The position numbers and the translations under genes are program-made. The notes under the pieces were generated by a model that worked only from the letters and a program-made list of their open reading frames with translations, made no database searches and was not told the DNA's origin. DNA of 8,907 nucleotides from an uncultured Collinsella sp. (lineage in GTDB: Bacteria > Actinomycetota > Coriobacteriia > Coriobacteriales > Coriobacteriaceae), in the NCBI GenBank assembly GCA_900766165.1, contig CAAFUK010000008.1:1-8907 (forward strand), in the 5' to 3' direction. Positions 1-5,229 of the stretch are shown piece by piece; position 1 is the stretch's first letter, and every line of letters starts with the position of its first letter.

Positions 1-79
1 CGCCCCCCCCCCCCCCCCCCCCCCCGAAAAGGGGGGGGGCGCCCCGCGGGCGTTGTTGCGGGGGGGCCCCGTTCCCGAA
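1..79. other. Low-complexity C/G homopolymer run at the window edge
   Basis: There is a run of 23 C (3-25), then GAAAA, then nine G (31-39), and further G and C runs to about 70. Nine of the C's could fold on the nine G's around the GAAAA loop. No coding frame is present and the composition is unlike anything else in the window. The simplest reading is a contig-end or sequencing artefact; a real G/C homopolymer tract is less likely. Confidence 0.7.
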
Positions 80-260
80 GTACACCGTTGAATCGCACAG
101 AGGGGAGGAATGCGAATCAAACTCAACAGGGCAGGCTTTTTCATCGCCTATTGCCTGCTCCGTTGCTGAATACAATATAGTTCACCGTGGTTTACTTTGT
201 AGCCTCAATATGCGCCGCCACACCTTCTCCATAAGTTAGCCCCGGTAAACCTGCAACGGG
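80..260. other. Non-coding stretch with no recognisable gene
   Basis: I see no convincing gene here. A 19-codon ATG frame on the plus strand (110-169) has a purine-rich stretch in front of it, but at only about 1 nt it is too close to be a normal ribosome-binding site. A weak GCAGGC/GCCTGC hairpin lies at about 131-157. TACAAT and TATAGT near 170-180 resemble -10 boxes, but no gene follows them. Nothing here is supported beyond being intergenic. Confidence 0.5.
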
Positions 261-299
261 AAACCACCACAAAGGGGTCAGGCACCTTTGTGGTGGTTT
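261..299. repeat. CCACCACAAAGG palindromic repeat, copy 1
   Basis: A perfect 15-bp stem (261-275 with 285-299) closes a 9-base loop that reads GGTCAGGCA on the plus strand. The same 12-bp stem core and nearly the same loop recur at 2303-2340 and, inverted, at 3260-3292, so this is a dispersed repeat. It lies 17 bp beyond the stop codon of the minus-strand MGMT-like gene, and its folded RNA could end that transcript. The T-tract on the minus strand is only three bases, so terminator activity is an inference. Confidence 0.9.
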
Positions 300-316
300 T
301 GGCCACGGCAGAGCTG

Positions 317-637
317 TTAGAGCCCTGCTGGCCAGCGACAGGCGGCCAAGTCGACGTGCATGTCGTCCTTAAACGCCACACCCTCCCCTAGCAAAAGCTC
401 ACGTTGAGCATCGAGACCGCCAAAAGCAAAACCCTCGCATATGTGCCCGTCGGCAAACACCACGCGGTGACAGGGAATCTCGCCGGGGCGCGGATTGCTA
501 TGCAGGGCATACCCCACGTAGCGCGCACTTCGTGGACGACCGGCAAGCAGCGCCACCTGACCATACGTGGCGACCATCCCCTCGGGAATCTGCTCGACCA
601 CCTCGTACACCTGTTCAAAAAAGCCCTCAGACGCCAT
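317..637 (-). CDS. MGMT-family DNA-binding protein (Ogt/ATL-like, methyltransferase fold only)
   Basis: A 106-residue protein matching the C-terminal, DNA-binding half of O6-methylguanine-DNA methyltransferases. Visible family features are TYGQVA with the base-flipping Tyr (Tyr25), the helix-turn-helix segment SARYVGYAL with the arginine-finger position (Arg39), and IPCHRVV with the alkyl-acceptor cysteine (Cys56). The N-terminal RNase H-like domain of full-length Ogt/Ada-C is absent. Alkyltransferase-like (ATL) proteins of this size usually have Trp or Ala at the cysteine position; here Cys is kept, so it may still accept an alkyl group or may only flag lesions. The start at 637 is chosen because AGGGGAG (644-650) sits 6 nt upstream and the family N-terminus begins there. 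An in-frame ATG at 751 lies inside a palindromic repeat and is rejected. It follows degV on the same strand after 137 bp. Confidence 0.88.
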   Translation of the reverse strand: MASEGFFEQVYEVVEQIPEGMVATYGQVALLAGRPRSARYVGYALHSNPRPGEIPCHRVVFADGHICEGFAFGGLDAQRELLLGEGVAFKDDMHVDLAACRWPAGL

Positions 638-676
638 CGCTCGCTCCCCTCTCCGCATTAACAGCATAAATAAATG

Positions 677-756
677 ATCCCTTGGGGACGGAGGAAAACG
701 GATCATTCGCGGCCTCCGTGCGGCCGATGATCCGTTTTCCTCCGTCCCCAAGGGAT
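677..756. repeat. Perfect 30-bp inverted repeat (REP-like doublet)
   Basis: Two 30-base arms (677-706 and 727-756) are perfect reverse complements. The 20-base spacer holds a further 5-bp CGGCC/GGCCG stem (710-714 with 722-726). Each arm carries CTTGGGGACGGAGG followed by AAAACGGATCAT. It fills the gap between degV and the MGMT-like gene. As RNA it would form a very stable hairpin, followed on the minus strand by a T-rich CATTTATTTA, so it may reduce read-through from degV or protect a 3' end. The GGGGAC core links it to the other palindromes in this window. The layout resembles two REP units in inverted orientation (BIME-like). Confidence 0.92.
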
Positions 757-774
757 TATTTGTTGGCGGGTCGG

Positions 775-1629
775 TTAGTTGGCGGGCTGGAAGAAGGCTA
801 CGGCTACGGCACCGGGGCCTACGTGAGTGCCGATGGTGGCACCGATGGTGTGAACGGGCAACTCACCCTCGGTGTGGCCGGCCCACAGCGCGGCGCTGTC
901 CTCGATGTACTTCTTGAGCACCGCGTCCGAAAGGCCCGTATAGCCGAGCGCCAGCGGCATGGAAAAGTCGACGCCGCCCGCCTGCTCAACCTTCTGGTTG
1001 AGCAGGTTACGGCCGTTCTTGGAACCGCGCGCCTTGCCCAGCTGCACGATCAGGCCGTCCTCGGCGGCCACCACGGGCTTCACGTTGAGCAGCGTGCCCA
1101 CAGCACCCGCAGCGGCAGACAGGCGACCGCCGCGCACCAAGTACTCCAGCGTCTCGAGCAGGCCGATAACCACCACGCGGTCGCGCACGGCCTCGACGGC
1201 CGCCGCGATCTGAGCCGCACTACGGCCCTCGTCCACCAAGCGCAGGGCATACTCGACCAGCACGCGCTCGCCCAAGGTAACGTTATTGCTGTCTACCACG
1301 AACACGTCGCCGCCCGGCGCCTCGGCAAGTGCGGTACGGGCACTCTGATTGGTGCCCGAAAGCTTGGCGCCCACGGTAATAATCACTGCCTCGTCGCCGG
1401 CCTCACGCGCCTCGGCAATCGCCTGCGAAAACGCGTACGGGTTGACCTGACCGGTCTTGGGCAGCTCATCGCGTTCCACAAGCATCTCGTAAAAGCGCTG
1501 GTGATCGATGTCGACGCCATCCATATACACATCGGTGCCAAAGGTGACGGACAGCGGCAGAACGCGCAGAGCGGGGTGCTCCGCCGGCGACATATCGCTT
1601 GCGGAATCGGTAATAATGCGGACGGACAT
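775..1629 (-). CDS. DegV-family fatty-acid-binding protein (FakB-like)
   Basis: A 284-residue protein, the usual DegV length. DegV/FakB proteins bind a fatty acid and, in Firmicutes, present it to the kinase FakA for phosphorylation and phospholipid synthesis. Family landmarks in order: N-terminal TDSASD (7-12), PKTGQV (57-62) at the TSQP-like ligand-pocket position, SGTNQSA (91-97), LEYLVRGGRLS (161-171) and GTHVGPGAV near the C-terminus (267-275). No signal peptide or membrane segment is seen, so it is cytosolic. The start at 1629 is set by AAAGGA (1636-1641) 6 nt upstream and by the family N-terminus; the longer frame from 1734 adds residues unlike the family. A MarR-type regulator lies 119 bp upstream on the same strand. 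No fakA is visible in the window, so the lipid partner and exact specificity are unknown. Confidence 0.93.
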   Translation of the reverse strand: MSVRIITDSASDMSPAEHPALRVLPLSVTFGTDVYMDGVDIDHQRFYEMLVERDELPKTGQVNPYAFSQAIAEAREAGDEAVIITVGAKLSGTNQSARTALAEAPGGDVFVVDSNNVTLGERVLVEYALRLVDEGRSAAQIAAAVEAVRDRVVVIGLLETLEYLVRGGRLSAAAGAVGTLLNVKPVVAAEDGLIVQLGKARGSKNGRNLLNQKVEQAGGVDFSMPLALGYTGLSDAVLKKYIEDSAALWAGHTEGELPVHTIGATIGTHVGPGAVAVAFFQPAN

Positions 1630-1748
1630 AACGAATCCTTTCTTGCGCAGGTCCCGCGCGGGGAATTTTGACAGCAATGCCCCGGCACGGCATACGCGCT
1701 CAAACGGGACTATGCAGTTTTTAATGGGAAGCAAATGCCTTGGCGGCC

Positions 1749-2198
1749 TTAGATCTCACGCAGGGTGTTGAGAATCGTACGCAGCGACGCATACATCTGC
1801 TCGCGCTGCTCCACACCCATAGCCTTACCGGTGGTGTCGAGCACCTCGCGAATGATGCGGTCCGCCTCGCTCATGCTCTCGCCGCCCAGAGCGGTCAGGC
1901 GCACCGGAGCACGATACTTAACGGCGGCGTCGCCCGAATCATCGACCTCGACGTAGCCGCCCTCCTCCAGATGCGCGAGCGTGCGCGAGACGGCGGCACG
2001 GGTCACGCCTGCCATGCGAGCCAGGTCAGCGCCAGTCAGGCCGTCCTTGCTGCGCTCAAGATAGTACAGGCACATAACGTCGGAGCCCTTGAGGCCCAGC
2101 CTTGCGCCCTCGGATGTCTTAATGCGCTGGATCTCCTTGTAGAGCCCGCTGATCAGTCCGACAAAGTCCTCAAAACGTGTCTCGTCGTTCCACTGCAT
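1749..2198 (-). CDS. MarR-family winged helix-turn-helix transcriptional regulator
   Basis: A 149-residue protein of typical MarR length and plan: an N-terminal dimerisation helix (about 5-30), a winged helix-turn-helix (LTGADLARMAGVTRAAVSRTLAHLEEGGYVEV region, residues 54-85), a beta-wing ending in VRLTALG (about 86-105), and a C-terminal dimer helix. MarR proteins are dimeric DNA-binding repressors or activators that respond to small phenolic, lipid or oxidant ligands; the ligand cannot be told from the sequence. The start ATG at 2198 has a weak purine-rich site (AAAGGCGG, about 2207-2214) upstream. It is followed by degV on the same strand, so it may control itself and degV, which would suggest a lipid-related signal. 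That link is inference only. Confidence 0.9.
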   Translation of the reverse strand: MQWNDETRFEDFVGLISGLYKEIQRIKTSEGARLGLKGSDVMCLYYLERSKDGLTGADLARMAGVTRAAVSRTLAHLEEGGYVEVDDSGDAAVKYRAPVRLTALGGESMSEADRIIREVLDTTGKAMGVEQREQMYASLRTILNTLREI

Positions 2199-2232
2199 GG
2201 TGACGACCGCCTTTCGCTTACATGATGCTAAC

Positions 2233-2292
2233 GGGTAAACATCTTAGACGCAGAAGGCAACACCCATACCCAAACATCCCATTTGTTAACCC
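2233..2292. promoter_or_regulatory. Possible inverted operator pair upstream of the MarR gene
   Basis: GGGTAAACA (2233-2241) and TGTTAACCC (2284-2292) are near-perfect inverted copies (one mismatch in nine), 42 bases apart, in the 35-94 bp region upstream of the MarR start. MarR regulators often bind inverted sites in their own promoter. The wide spacing and short length make chance a real possibility, and I did not find a clear -35/-10 pair between them. Confidence 0.25.
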
Positions 2293-2302
2293 ATCAACAT
2301 AA

Positions 2303-2340
2303 AAACCACCACAAAGGGACAGGCACCTTTGTGGTGGTTT
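2303..2340. repeat. CCACCACAAAGG palindromic repeat, copy 2
   Basis: A perfect 15-bp stem (2303-2317 with 2326-2340) closes an 8-base loop, GACAGGCA. It is the same element as copy 1, in the same orientation, with one fewer G in the loop region. It begins 27 bp past the stop of the minus-strand B3/B4-domain gene, that is between that gene and the MarR gene. It could act as a weak terminator or 3' stabiliser. Confidence 0.9.
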
Positions 2341-2366
2341 GGGGCATCAATAGGTTCTAGGCGCCG

Positions 2367-3086
2367 CTACAGCTCCACGCAGGGATTGTCGCGGGTTACA
2401 AGCGTCTTAACGACAACCGTCGCTCCCAGATAGCGCTCAAGCAGCTCGGCCAAGCGATCGATGGCGGCTTGGCAATCCCCCATCCGCTCGGGCTCCACGC
2501 ACTCAATCGCCAGAAATGCGTCCGCCGAATCGTCGGACAGAGCCGTTCGAACGCCATCGCGCCAGTTCCAGCAACGGCACACGGCGCCCGCATCATCGAT
2601 ATAGGCAAGCTCGCCGGGCAGCGTCGGATCATCCGCCTCCTCGCCAAGTGGCAAGAACGCGTCGCCGCCGTCGGTCACCGCCAGGCGCAGATTGCCCTCA
2701 ATAGCATGCAAATCCTCACCGCCAACGGGCAACGCATAAGTCAATGAAATCGTGTTGTAGATATCCACCGCCGGCGTGATGTGGCCGACCGGCTTGCCTT
2801 TGAGCACGCGCTTGAGCAGGTTCTCAACTGAGCAACGCGCGCCCTTCTTGGTCTTGAACAGACGATACGCCTCGCGCCATGCCTTAACCGGCGCGTTCTC
2901 GCTGATAGTATCGCTGGTCAGATGACGCTCCGCGTCGATATTGGCGCGGTCAAGCAGCGCGGCGATCGCATCCACGTCCTCCTGGGGAATCTGAGCCGCG
3001 GGCTTCATACCCTTTACGACCACGACGCCGATAGCCGCCTGTGGAAACAGCTCCCAAAACGAATTCTCGGCAACAAAGCTCTTCAT
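2367..3086 (-). CDS. Stand-alone B3/B4 tRNA-binding (PheRS-beta editing-like) domain protein
   Basis: A 239-residue protein of the COG3382 type, made of the B3/B4 domain that in the PheRS beta subunit holds the site that hydrolyses mischarged Tyr-tRNA(Phe). The signature stretch is clear: ITPAVDIYNTISLTYALPVGGEDL (residues about 103-126, split by the conserved D-I-Y-N and V-G-G-E-D), then GDAFLPLGE (141-149), PGELAYIDD (157-165) and CRCWNWRDGVRT (170-181). There is no aminoacylation domain, so the role may be trans-editing of aminoacyl-tRNA or binding of another RNA or amino acid; the true substrate of free-standing members is not established. The start at 3086 is chosen because GGGAG lies 6 nt upstream; in-frame ATGs at 3101 and 3158 lack this. 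It has its own promoter and a leader with an intrinsic terminator (separate entries), so expression is probably attenuated. Confidence 0.88.
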   Translation of the reverse strand: MKSFVAENSFWELFPQAAIGVVVVKGMKPAAQIPQEDVDAIAALLDRANIDAERHLTSDTISENAPVKAWREAYRLFKTKKGARCSVENLLKRVLKGKPVGHITPAVDIYNTISLTYALPVGGEDLHAIEGNLRLAVTDGGDAFLPLGEEADDPTLPGELAYIDDAGAVCRCWNWRDGVRTALSDDSADAFLAIECVEPERMGDCQAAIDRLAELLERYLGATVVVKTLVTRDNPCVEL

Positions 3087-3124
3087 ACGCTCTCCCTTCA
3101 TTGTGCGCCCGATCCCGGACACCC

Positions 3125-3187
3125 AAACAAAAAGCGCCCTTACAACGGCCACCTTCAAAGTCCTACGGTGCCGTCACAAGAGCGCTT
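3125..3187 (-). terminator. Intrinsic terminator inside the leader of the B3/B4-domain gene
   Basis: Read on the minus strand, AAGCGCTCTT (3187-3178) pairs with AAGGGCGCTT (3141-3132) through 10 positions (one G-U). It continues through three G-U pairs, then ACGGC/GCCGT (3174-3170 with 3149-3145), then ACC/GGT after a one-base bulge. TTTTTGTTT (3133-3125) follows at once. This is a textbook Rho-independent terminator. It lies about 40 nt upstream of the B3/B4 start codon and downstream of a good promoter, so it would stop that gene's own transcription unless bypassed. It could alternatively catch read-through from pckA. Confidence 0.85.
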
Positions 3188-3214
3188 GCGCTGCCCCCAT
3201 CCGGAGAAGGGGGC
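3181..3214 (-). promoter_or_regulatory. Small leader hairpins preceding the terminator
   Basis: Two small structures precede the terminator in the leader RNA: GCCCCC/GGGGGC (3214-3209 with 3198-3193) with a 10-base loop, and AGCGCAAGCGCT (3192-3181), a near-perfect self-complementary dodecamer. The second half of the dodecamer, GCGCT, is part of the 5' arm of the terminator. Folding the small hairpin would therefore weaken the terminator, as in an attenuator. I do not recognise a named riboswitch or T-box here. Confidence 0.5.
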
Positions 3215-3228
3215 GATATGTCAGGCGT

Positions 3229-3257
3229 ATTGTAACCTGAGTCATCCGCCCAGGCAA
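3229..3257 (-). promoter_or_regulatory. Sigma-A-type promoter for the B3/B4-domain gene
   Basis: On the minus strand, TTGCCT (3257-3252, 4 of 6 to TTGACA) and TACAAT (3234-3229, 5 of 6 to TATAAT) are separated by exactly 17 bp. Transcription would start near 3222, giving a leader of about 135 nt. The -35 box is only two bases from palindromic repeat copy 3, which could affect promoter access. Confidence 0.65.
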
Positions 3258-3259
3258 AA

Positions 3260-3292
3260 CCACCACAAAGGTGCCTGTCCCCTTTGTGGTGG
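3260..3292. repeat. CCACCACAAAGG palindromic repeat, copy 3 (inverted)
   Basis: A 12-bp perfect stem (3260-3271 with 3281-3292) closes a 9-base loop. On the minus strand the loop reads GGACAGGCA, so this copy is in the opposite orientation to copies 1 and 2 and differs from copy 1 by one base (A for T) over 33 bases. It lies 19 bp past the pckA stop and just upstream of the B3/B4 promoter, where it may end or stabilise the pckA transcript. Confidence 0.9.
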
Positions 3293-3311
3293 ATATGGAC
3301 TCGAGGCGACG

Positions 3312-4982
3312 CTAGTGGCGGAGTCCCAGCAGGCCGCGGCCGCGGTGACGAGCCTCGGCGGGCACTTGGGCGTGCGGACCGGCGGCCTTGACGGACTCAG
3401 GCAGGTGCGAGTACTTCTTCTCGAAGTTATCCTCGAACATCACGGCCAGGTTGTGCGCGGCCTCGTCGTAGCGCGCGGTGCTCTGCCAGTACTGGCGCGG
3501 CACCAGGATGCCGTCGGGCACGCCGTGGCACGTGGTGGGAATGTCGACGTTAAAGATGTCGTCGTGCACGAACTCGCTCTCCTCGATGGTACCGTCGAGG
3601 GCGCGGGCGACCAGGGAGCGCGTGTAAGCCAGCTCAATGCGATGGCCCACGCCGTAACCGCCGCCGATCCAGCCGGTGTTGACCAGGTAGACGCGCGTGC
3701 GGCCGTCGGCGATGCGCTCACCGAGCATCTTGACGTAGACCATGGGGTCGAGCGGCATAAACGGCTCGCCGAACAGCGAGGAGAACGTGGGCGTGGGTTC
3801 GGTGACGCCAACCTCGGTGCCGGGGATCTTGGCCGTAAAGCCCGTCACAAAGTGGTACATGGCGGCGTCGGCCGTCAGACGCGAGATAGGCGGCAGCACG
3901 CCAAAGGCGTCGCAGGTCAGGAAGAGCACGACGCTCGGAGTGGTGCCCATGCCCTTGGTCCACGCGTTGGGAATGTGCTCCACGGGGTAGGCCACGCGCG
4001 TGTTGTGCGTGATCGAGACGTCGTCGTAGTTGGGCTTGCGGTTCTCGTCGAGCACCACGTTTTCGCAGATGGCGCCAAAGCGGACGGCGTTGAAGATCTC
4101 GGGCTCGTGGAAGGCGTCCAGGCCCTCGCACTTAGCGTAGCAGCCGCCCTCGATGTTGAAGATGCCCATGTCGGACCAGCCGTGCTCGTCGTCGCCGATC
4201 AGCAGGCGCGTGGGGTTGGCAGAAAGCGTGGTCTTGCCGGTGCCGGACAGGCCAAAGAACACGGCCGTCTCGTGCGTGACGGGGTCCATGCTGGCCGAGC
4301 AGTGCATGGGCAGCACGTCGTCCTCGACGGGCAGCAGGTAGTTCATAACGCTGAAGATGGACTTTTTGATCTCGCCAGAGTAACCGGTGCCCGCGACCAG
4401 GATCACACGCTCTTGGAAGTTGATGACCACAGCGGCGCTGGAGTTGAGGCCCTTGATCGCAGGGTCGCACTGATAGCCGGGCGCGGCAAGCACGCAAAAG
4501 TCGGGCTCGCCGGTGCGCGCGATTTCGCGGGCAAGCGGGCGGGCGAGCATCTGCTTAATAAAGAGTGCCTGACTGGCGCGCTCGCAGGCGACGAGCAAGC
4601 GGCGCGTGTGGTTGCGGTCGGCGCCAGCCATGCCACGCGTGACGAACACATCGCGCTCGTTGAGGTAGTCGACAATGCCGGCCTTGATGGTCTCGTAGCT
4701 CTCGGTAGAAAGCGGGCGGTTGACGGCGCCCCAGGCGATCTTGTCGTGCACGTCGGGCGTGTCGACGATAAAGCGGTCGTTGGGCGAACGACCGGTGCGC
4801 TCCCCCGTCTCGATCACGAGCGCGCCGTTGGAGGCCATGCAGCCCTCTTCGCGGCGGATGGCATACTCGACGAGCTCTGCCGCCGGCAGGTCGACCAGCA
4901 GGCGGGGCTGGTTCTCGGCGGGATCTTCGACCAACGTAAGACCAAAGTTGGACAGTACTTCTGCAGGGGTAACACCAGGCAT
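3312..4982 (-). CDS. pckA: Phosphoenolpyruvate carboxykinase (ATP)
   Basis: A 556-residue cytosolic enzyme interconverting oxaloacetate + ATP and PEP + ADP + CO2. Family signatures: GERTGRSPND (60-69, with the substrate-binding Arg65), YSGEIKKS (201-208, metal/phosphate Lys), MHCSA (226-230, with the metal His), the P-loop GLSGTGKTTLS (244-254) and the kinase-2 loop LIGDDEHGW (261-269), then TRVAYPVEHIPNA (328-340) and NTGWIGGGYG (435-444). This is the ATP type, not the GTP type. The start at 4982 has a strong AAAGGAGG site (4994-4987) 4 nt upstream. It is slightly longer than the usual 530-540 residues because of an arginine-rich tail after about residue 535. The lactate permease gene lies upstream on the same strand, 246 bp away. 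In anaerobes the enzyme can run toward PEP (gluconeogenesis from lactate) or toward oxaloacetate with ATP gain; direction cannot be read from sequence. A palindrome and leader hairpins lie upstream. Confidence 0.97.
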   Translation of the reverse strand: MPGVTPAEVLSNFGLTLVEDPAENQPRLLVDLPAAELVEYAIRREEGCMASNGALVIETGERTGRSPNDRFIVDTPDVHDKIAWGAVNRPLSTESYETIKAGIVDYLNERDVFVTRGMAGADRNHTRRLLVACERASQALFIKQMLARPLAREIARTGEPDFCVLAAPGYQCDPAIKGLNSSAAVVINFQERVILVAGTGYSGEIKKSIFSVMNYLLPVEDDVLPMHCSASMDPVTHETAVFFGLSGTGKTTLSANPTRLLIGDDEHGWSDMGIFNIEGGCYAKCEGLDAFHEPEIFNAVRFGAICENVVLDENRKPNYDDVSITHNTRVAYPVEHIPNAWTKGMGTTPSVVLFLTCDAFGVLPPISRLTADAAMYHFVTGFTAKIPGTEVGVTEPTPTFSSLFGEPFMPLDPMVYVKMLGERIADGRTRVYLVNTGWIGGGYGVGHRIELAYTRSLVARALDGTIEESEFVHDDIFNVDIPTTCHGVPDGILVPRQYWQSTARYDEAAHNLAVMFEDNFEKKYSHLPESVKAAGPHAQVPAEARHRGRGLLGLRH

Positions 4983-4995
4983 GGGGCCTCCTTTA

Positions 4996-5034
4996 AAAGC
5001 GCGTCACGCGGGCGCGCGCTTTACTCACGTAAAG
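4996..5034 (-). promoter_or_regulatory. Mutually exclusive hairpins next to the pckA ribosome-binding site
   Basis: In the pckA leader, CTTTAC/GTAAAG (5034-5029 with 5024-5019, 4-base loop) and AAAGCGCG/CGCGCTTT (5022-5015 with 5003-4996, 11-base loop) share the four bases 5019-5022, so only one can form at a time. The second ends one base before the AAAGGAGG site (4994-4987), so switching could change ribosome access. Whether these bases are transcribed depends on a start site I could not place. Confidence 0.4.
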
Positions 5035-5051
5035 CCCGTTGTACCCGATAT

Positions 5052-5067
5052 GCAAAAACGTTTTTGC
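5052..5067. promoter_or_regulatory. 16-bp perfect palindrome, likely pckA operator
   Basis: GCAAAAACGTTTTTGC is a perfect 16-bp palindrome centred 77-78 bp upstream of the pckA start. A-rich half-sites around a central CG are typical of LacI/GalR-family and CcpA-like operators, but the spacing does not match the standard cre consensus. Carbon-source control of pckA by a LacI-type protein is a reasonable inference; the regulator is not in this window. Confidence 0.55.
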
Positions 5068-5116
5068 GGCAAGGGCGAAGCGCCCGCCCAACGGTCAAAA
5101 ATCGCACGCAAGCGGC

Positions 5117-5147
5117 CTAGTCATTGGGGACGTTCTTAAATGACTAG
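5117..5147. repeat. GGGGACGTTC palindrome A
   Basis: A 9-bp stem (CTAGTCATT 5117-5125 with AATGACTAG 5139-5147) closes a 13-base loop that starts GGGGACGTTC. It is the first of three palindromes packed between the pckA upstream region and the end of the lactate permease gene. The loop core is shared with palindrome C although the stems differ completely. Confidence 0.85.
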
Positions 5148-5151
5148 TCGT

Positions 5152-5193
5152 TGGGGACACCCTTGAACAGGCAACAGCCAAGGAGTGTCCCCA
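5152..5193. repeat. GGGGACAC palindrome B
   Basis: Arms TGGGGACACCCTTG (5152-5165) and CAAGGAGTGTCCCCA (5179-5193) are inverted copies that pair with a single-base bulge around a 13-base spacer. Here the GGGGAC core lies in the stem, in both arms, and not in the loop. It directly follows palindrome A. Confidence 0.8.
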
Positions 5194-5196
5194 GAT

Positions 5197-5229
5197 GCCG
5201 GCACTTGGGGACGTTCCCAAAGTGCCGGC
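5197..5229. repeat. GGGGACGTTC palindrome C, touching the lctP stop codon
   Basis: A 10-bp stem (GCCGGCACTT 5197-5206 with AAGTGCCGGC 5220-5229) can extend by GGG/CCC with one bulged A, around the core GGGGACGTTC. Its last base is also the last base of the minus-strand TAG stop codon of the lactate permease gene (5229-5231), so the element abuts the coding end. It may act as a 3' hairpin for that mRNA. Confidence 0.85.

Noticed and set aside
110..169. A 19-codon plus-strand small ORF
   Set aside because: The purine-rich stretch is only about 1 nt from the ATG, and the peptide has no recognisable features.
638..751. N-terminal extension of the MGMT-like protein starting at 751
   Set aside because: The extra residues come from the palindromic repeat and are repeated on the other strand; a good ribosome-binding site and the family start are at 637.
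682..1671. A 329-codon plus-strand frame opposite degV
   Set aside because: It starts inside the 30-bp inverted repeat and is antisense to a clear DegV protein; no ribosome-binding site or family features.
3145..3165. A T-box antiterminator (GAAGGTGGCCG) in the B3/B4 leader
   Set aside because: It resembles the T-box core but lacks the following ACCGCG, and I see no stem I with a specifier loop; the resemblance is too short to call.
3174..3200. An 8-codon leader peptide (MGAAQALL) in the B3/B4 leader
   Set aside because: It lacks a ribosome-binding site and has no run of regulatory codons such as Phe or Tyr.
261..3292. The three CCACCACAAAGG repeats as a CRISPR array
   Set aside because: They lie 950-2040 bp apart with genes between them and one is inverted, so they are dispersed palindromes and not an array.
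2922..5120. A 732-codon open frame on the plus strand across the B3/B4 gene and pckA
   Set aside because: It is a GC-rich antisense shadow. The opposite strand encodes full-length pckA with every catalytic motif, and the plus-strand protein has no recognisable domain and a skewed His/Gln/Val/Gly composition.
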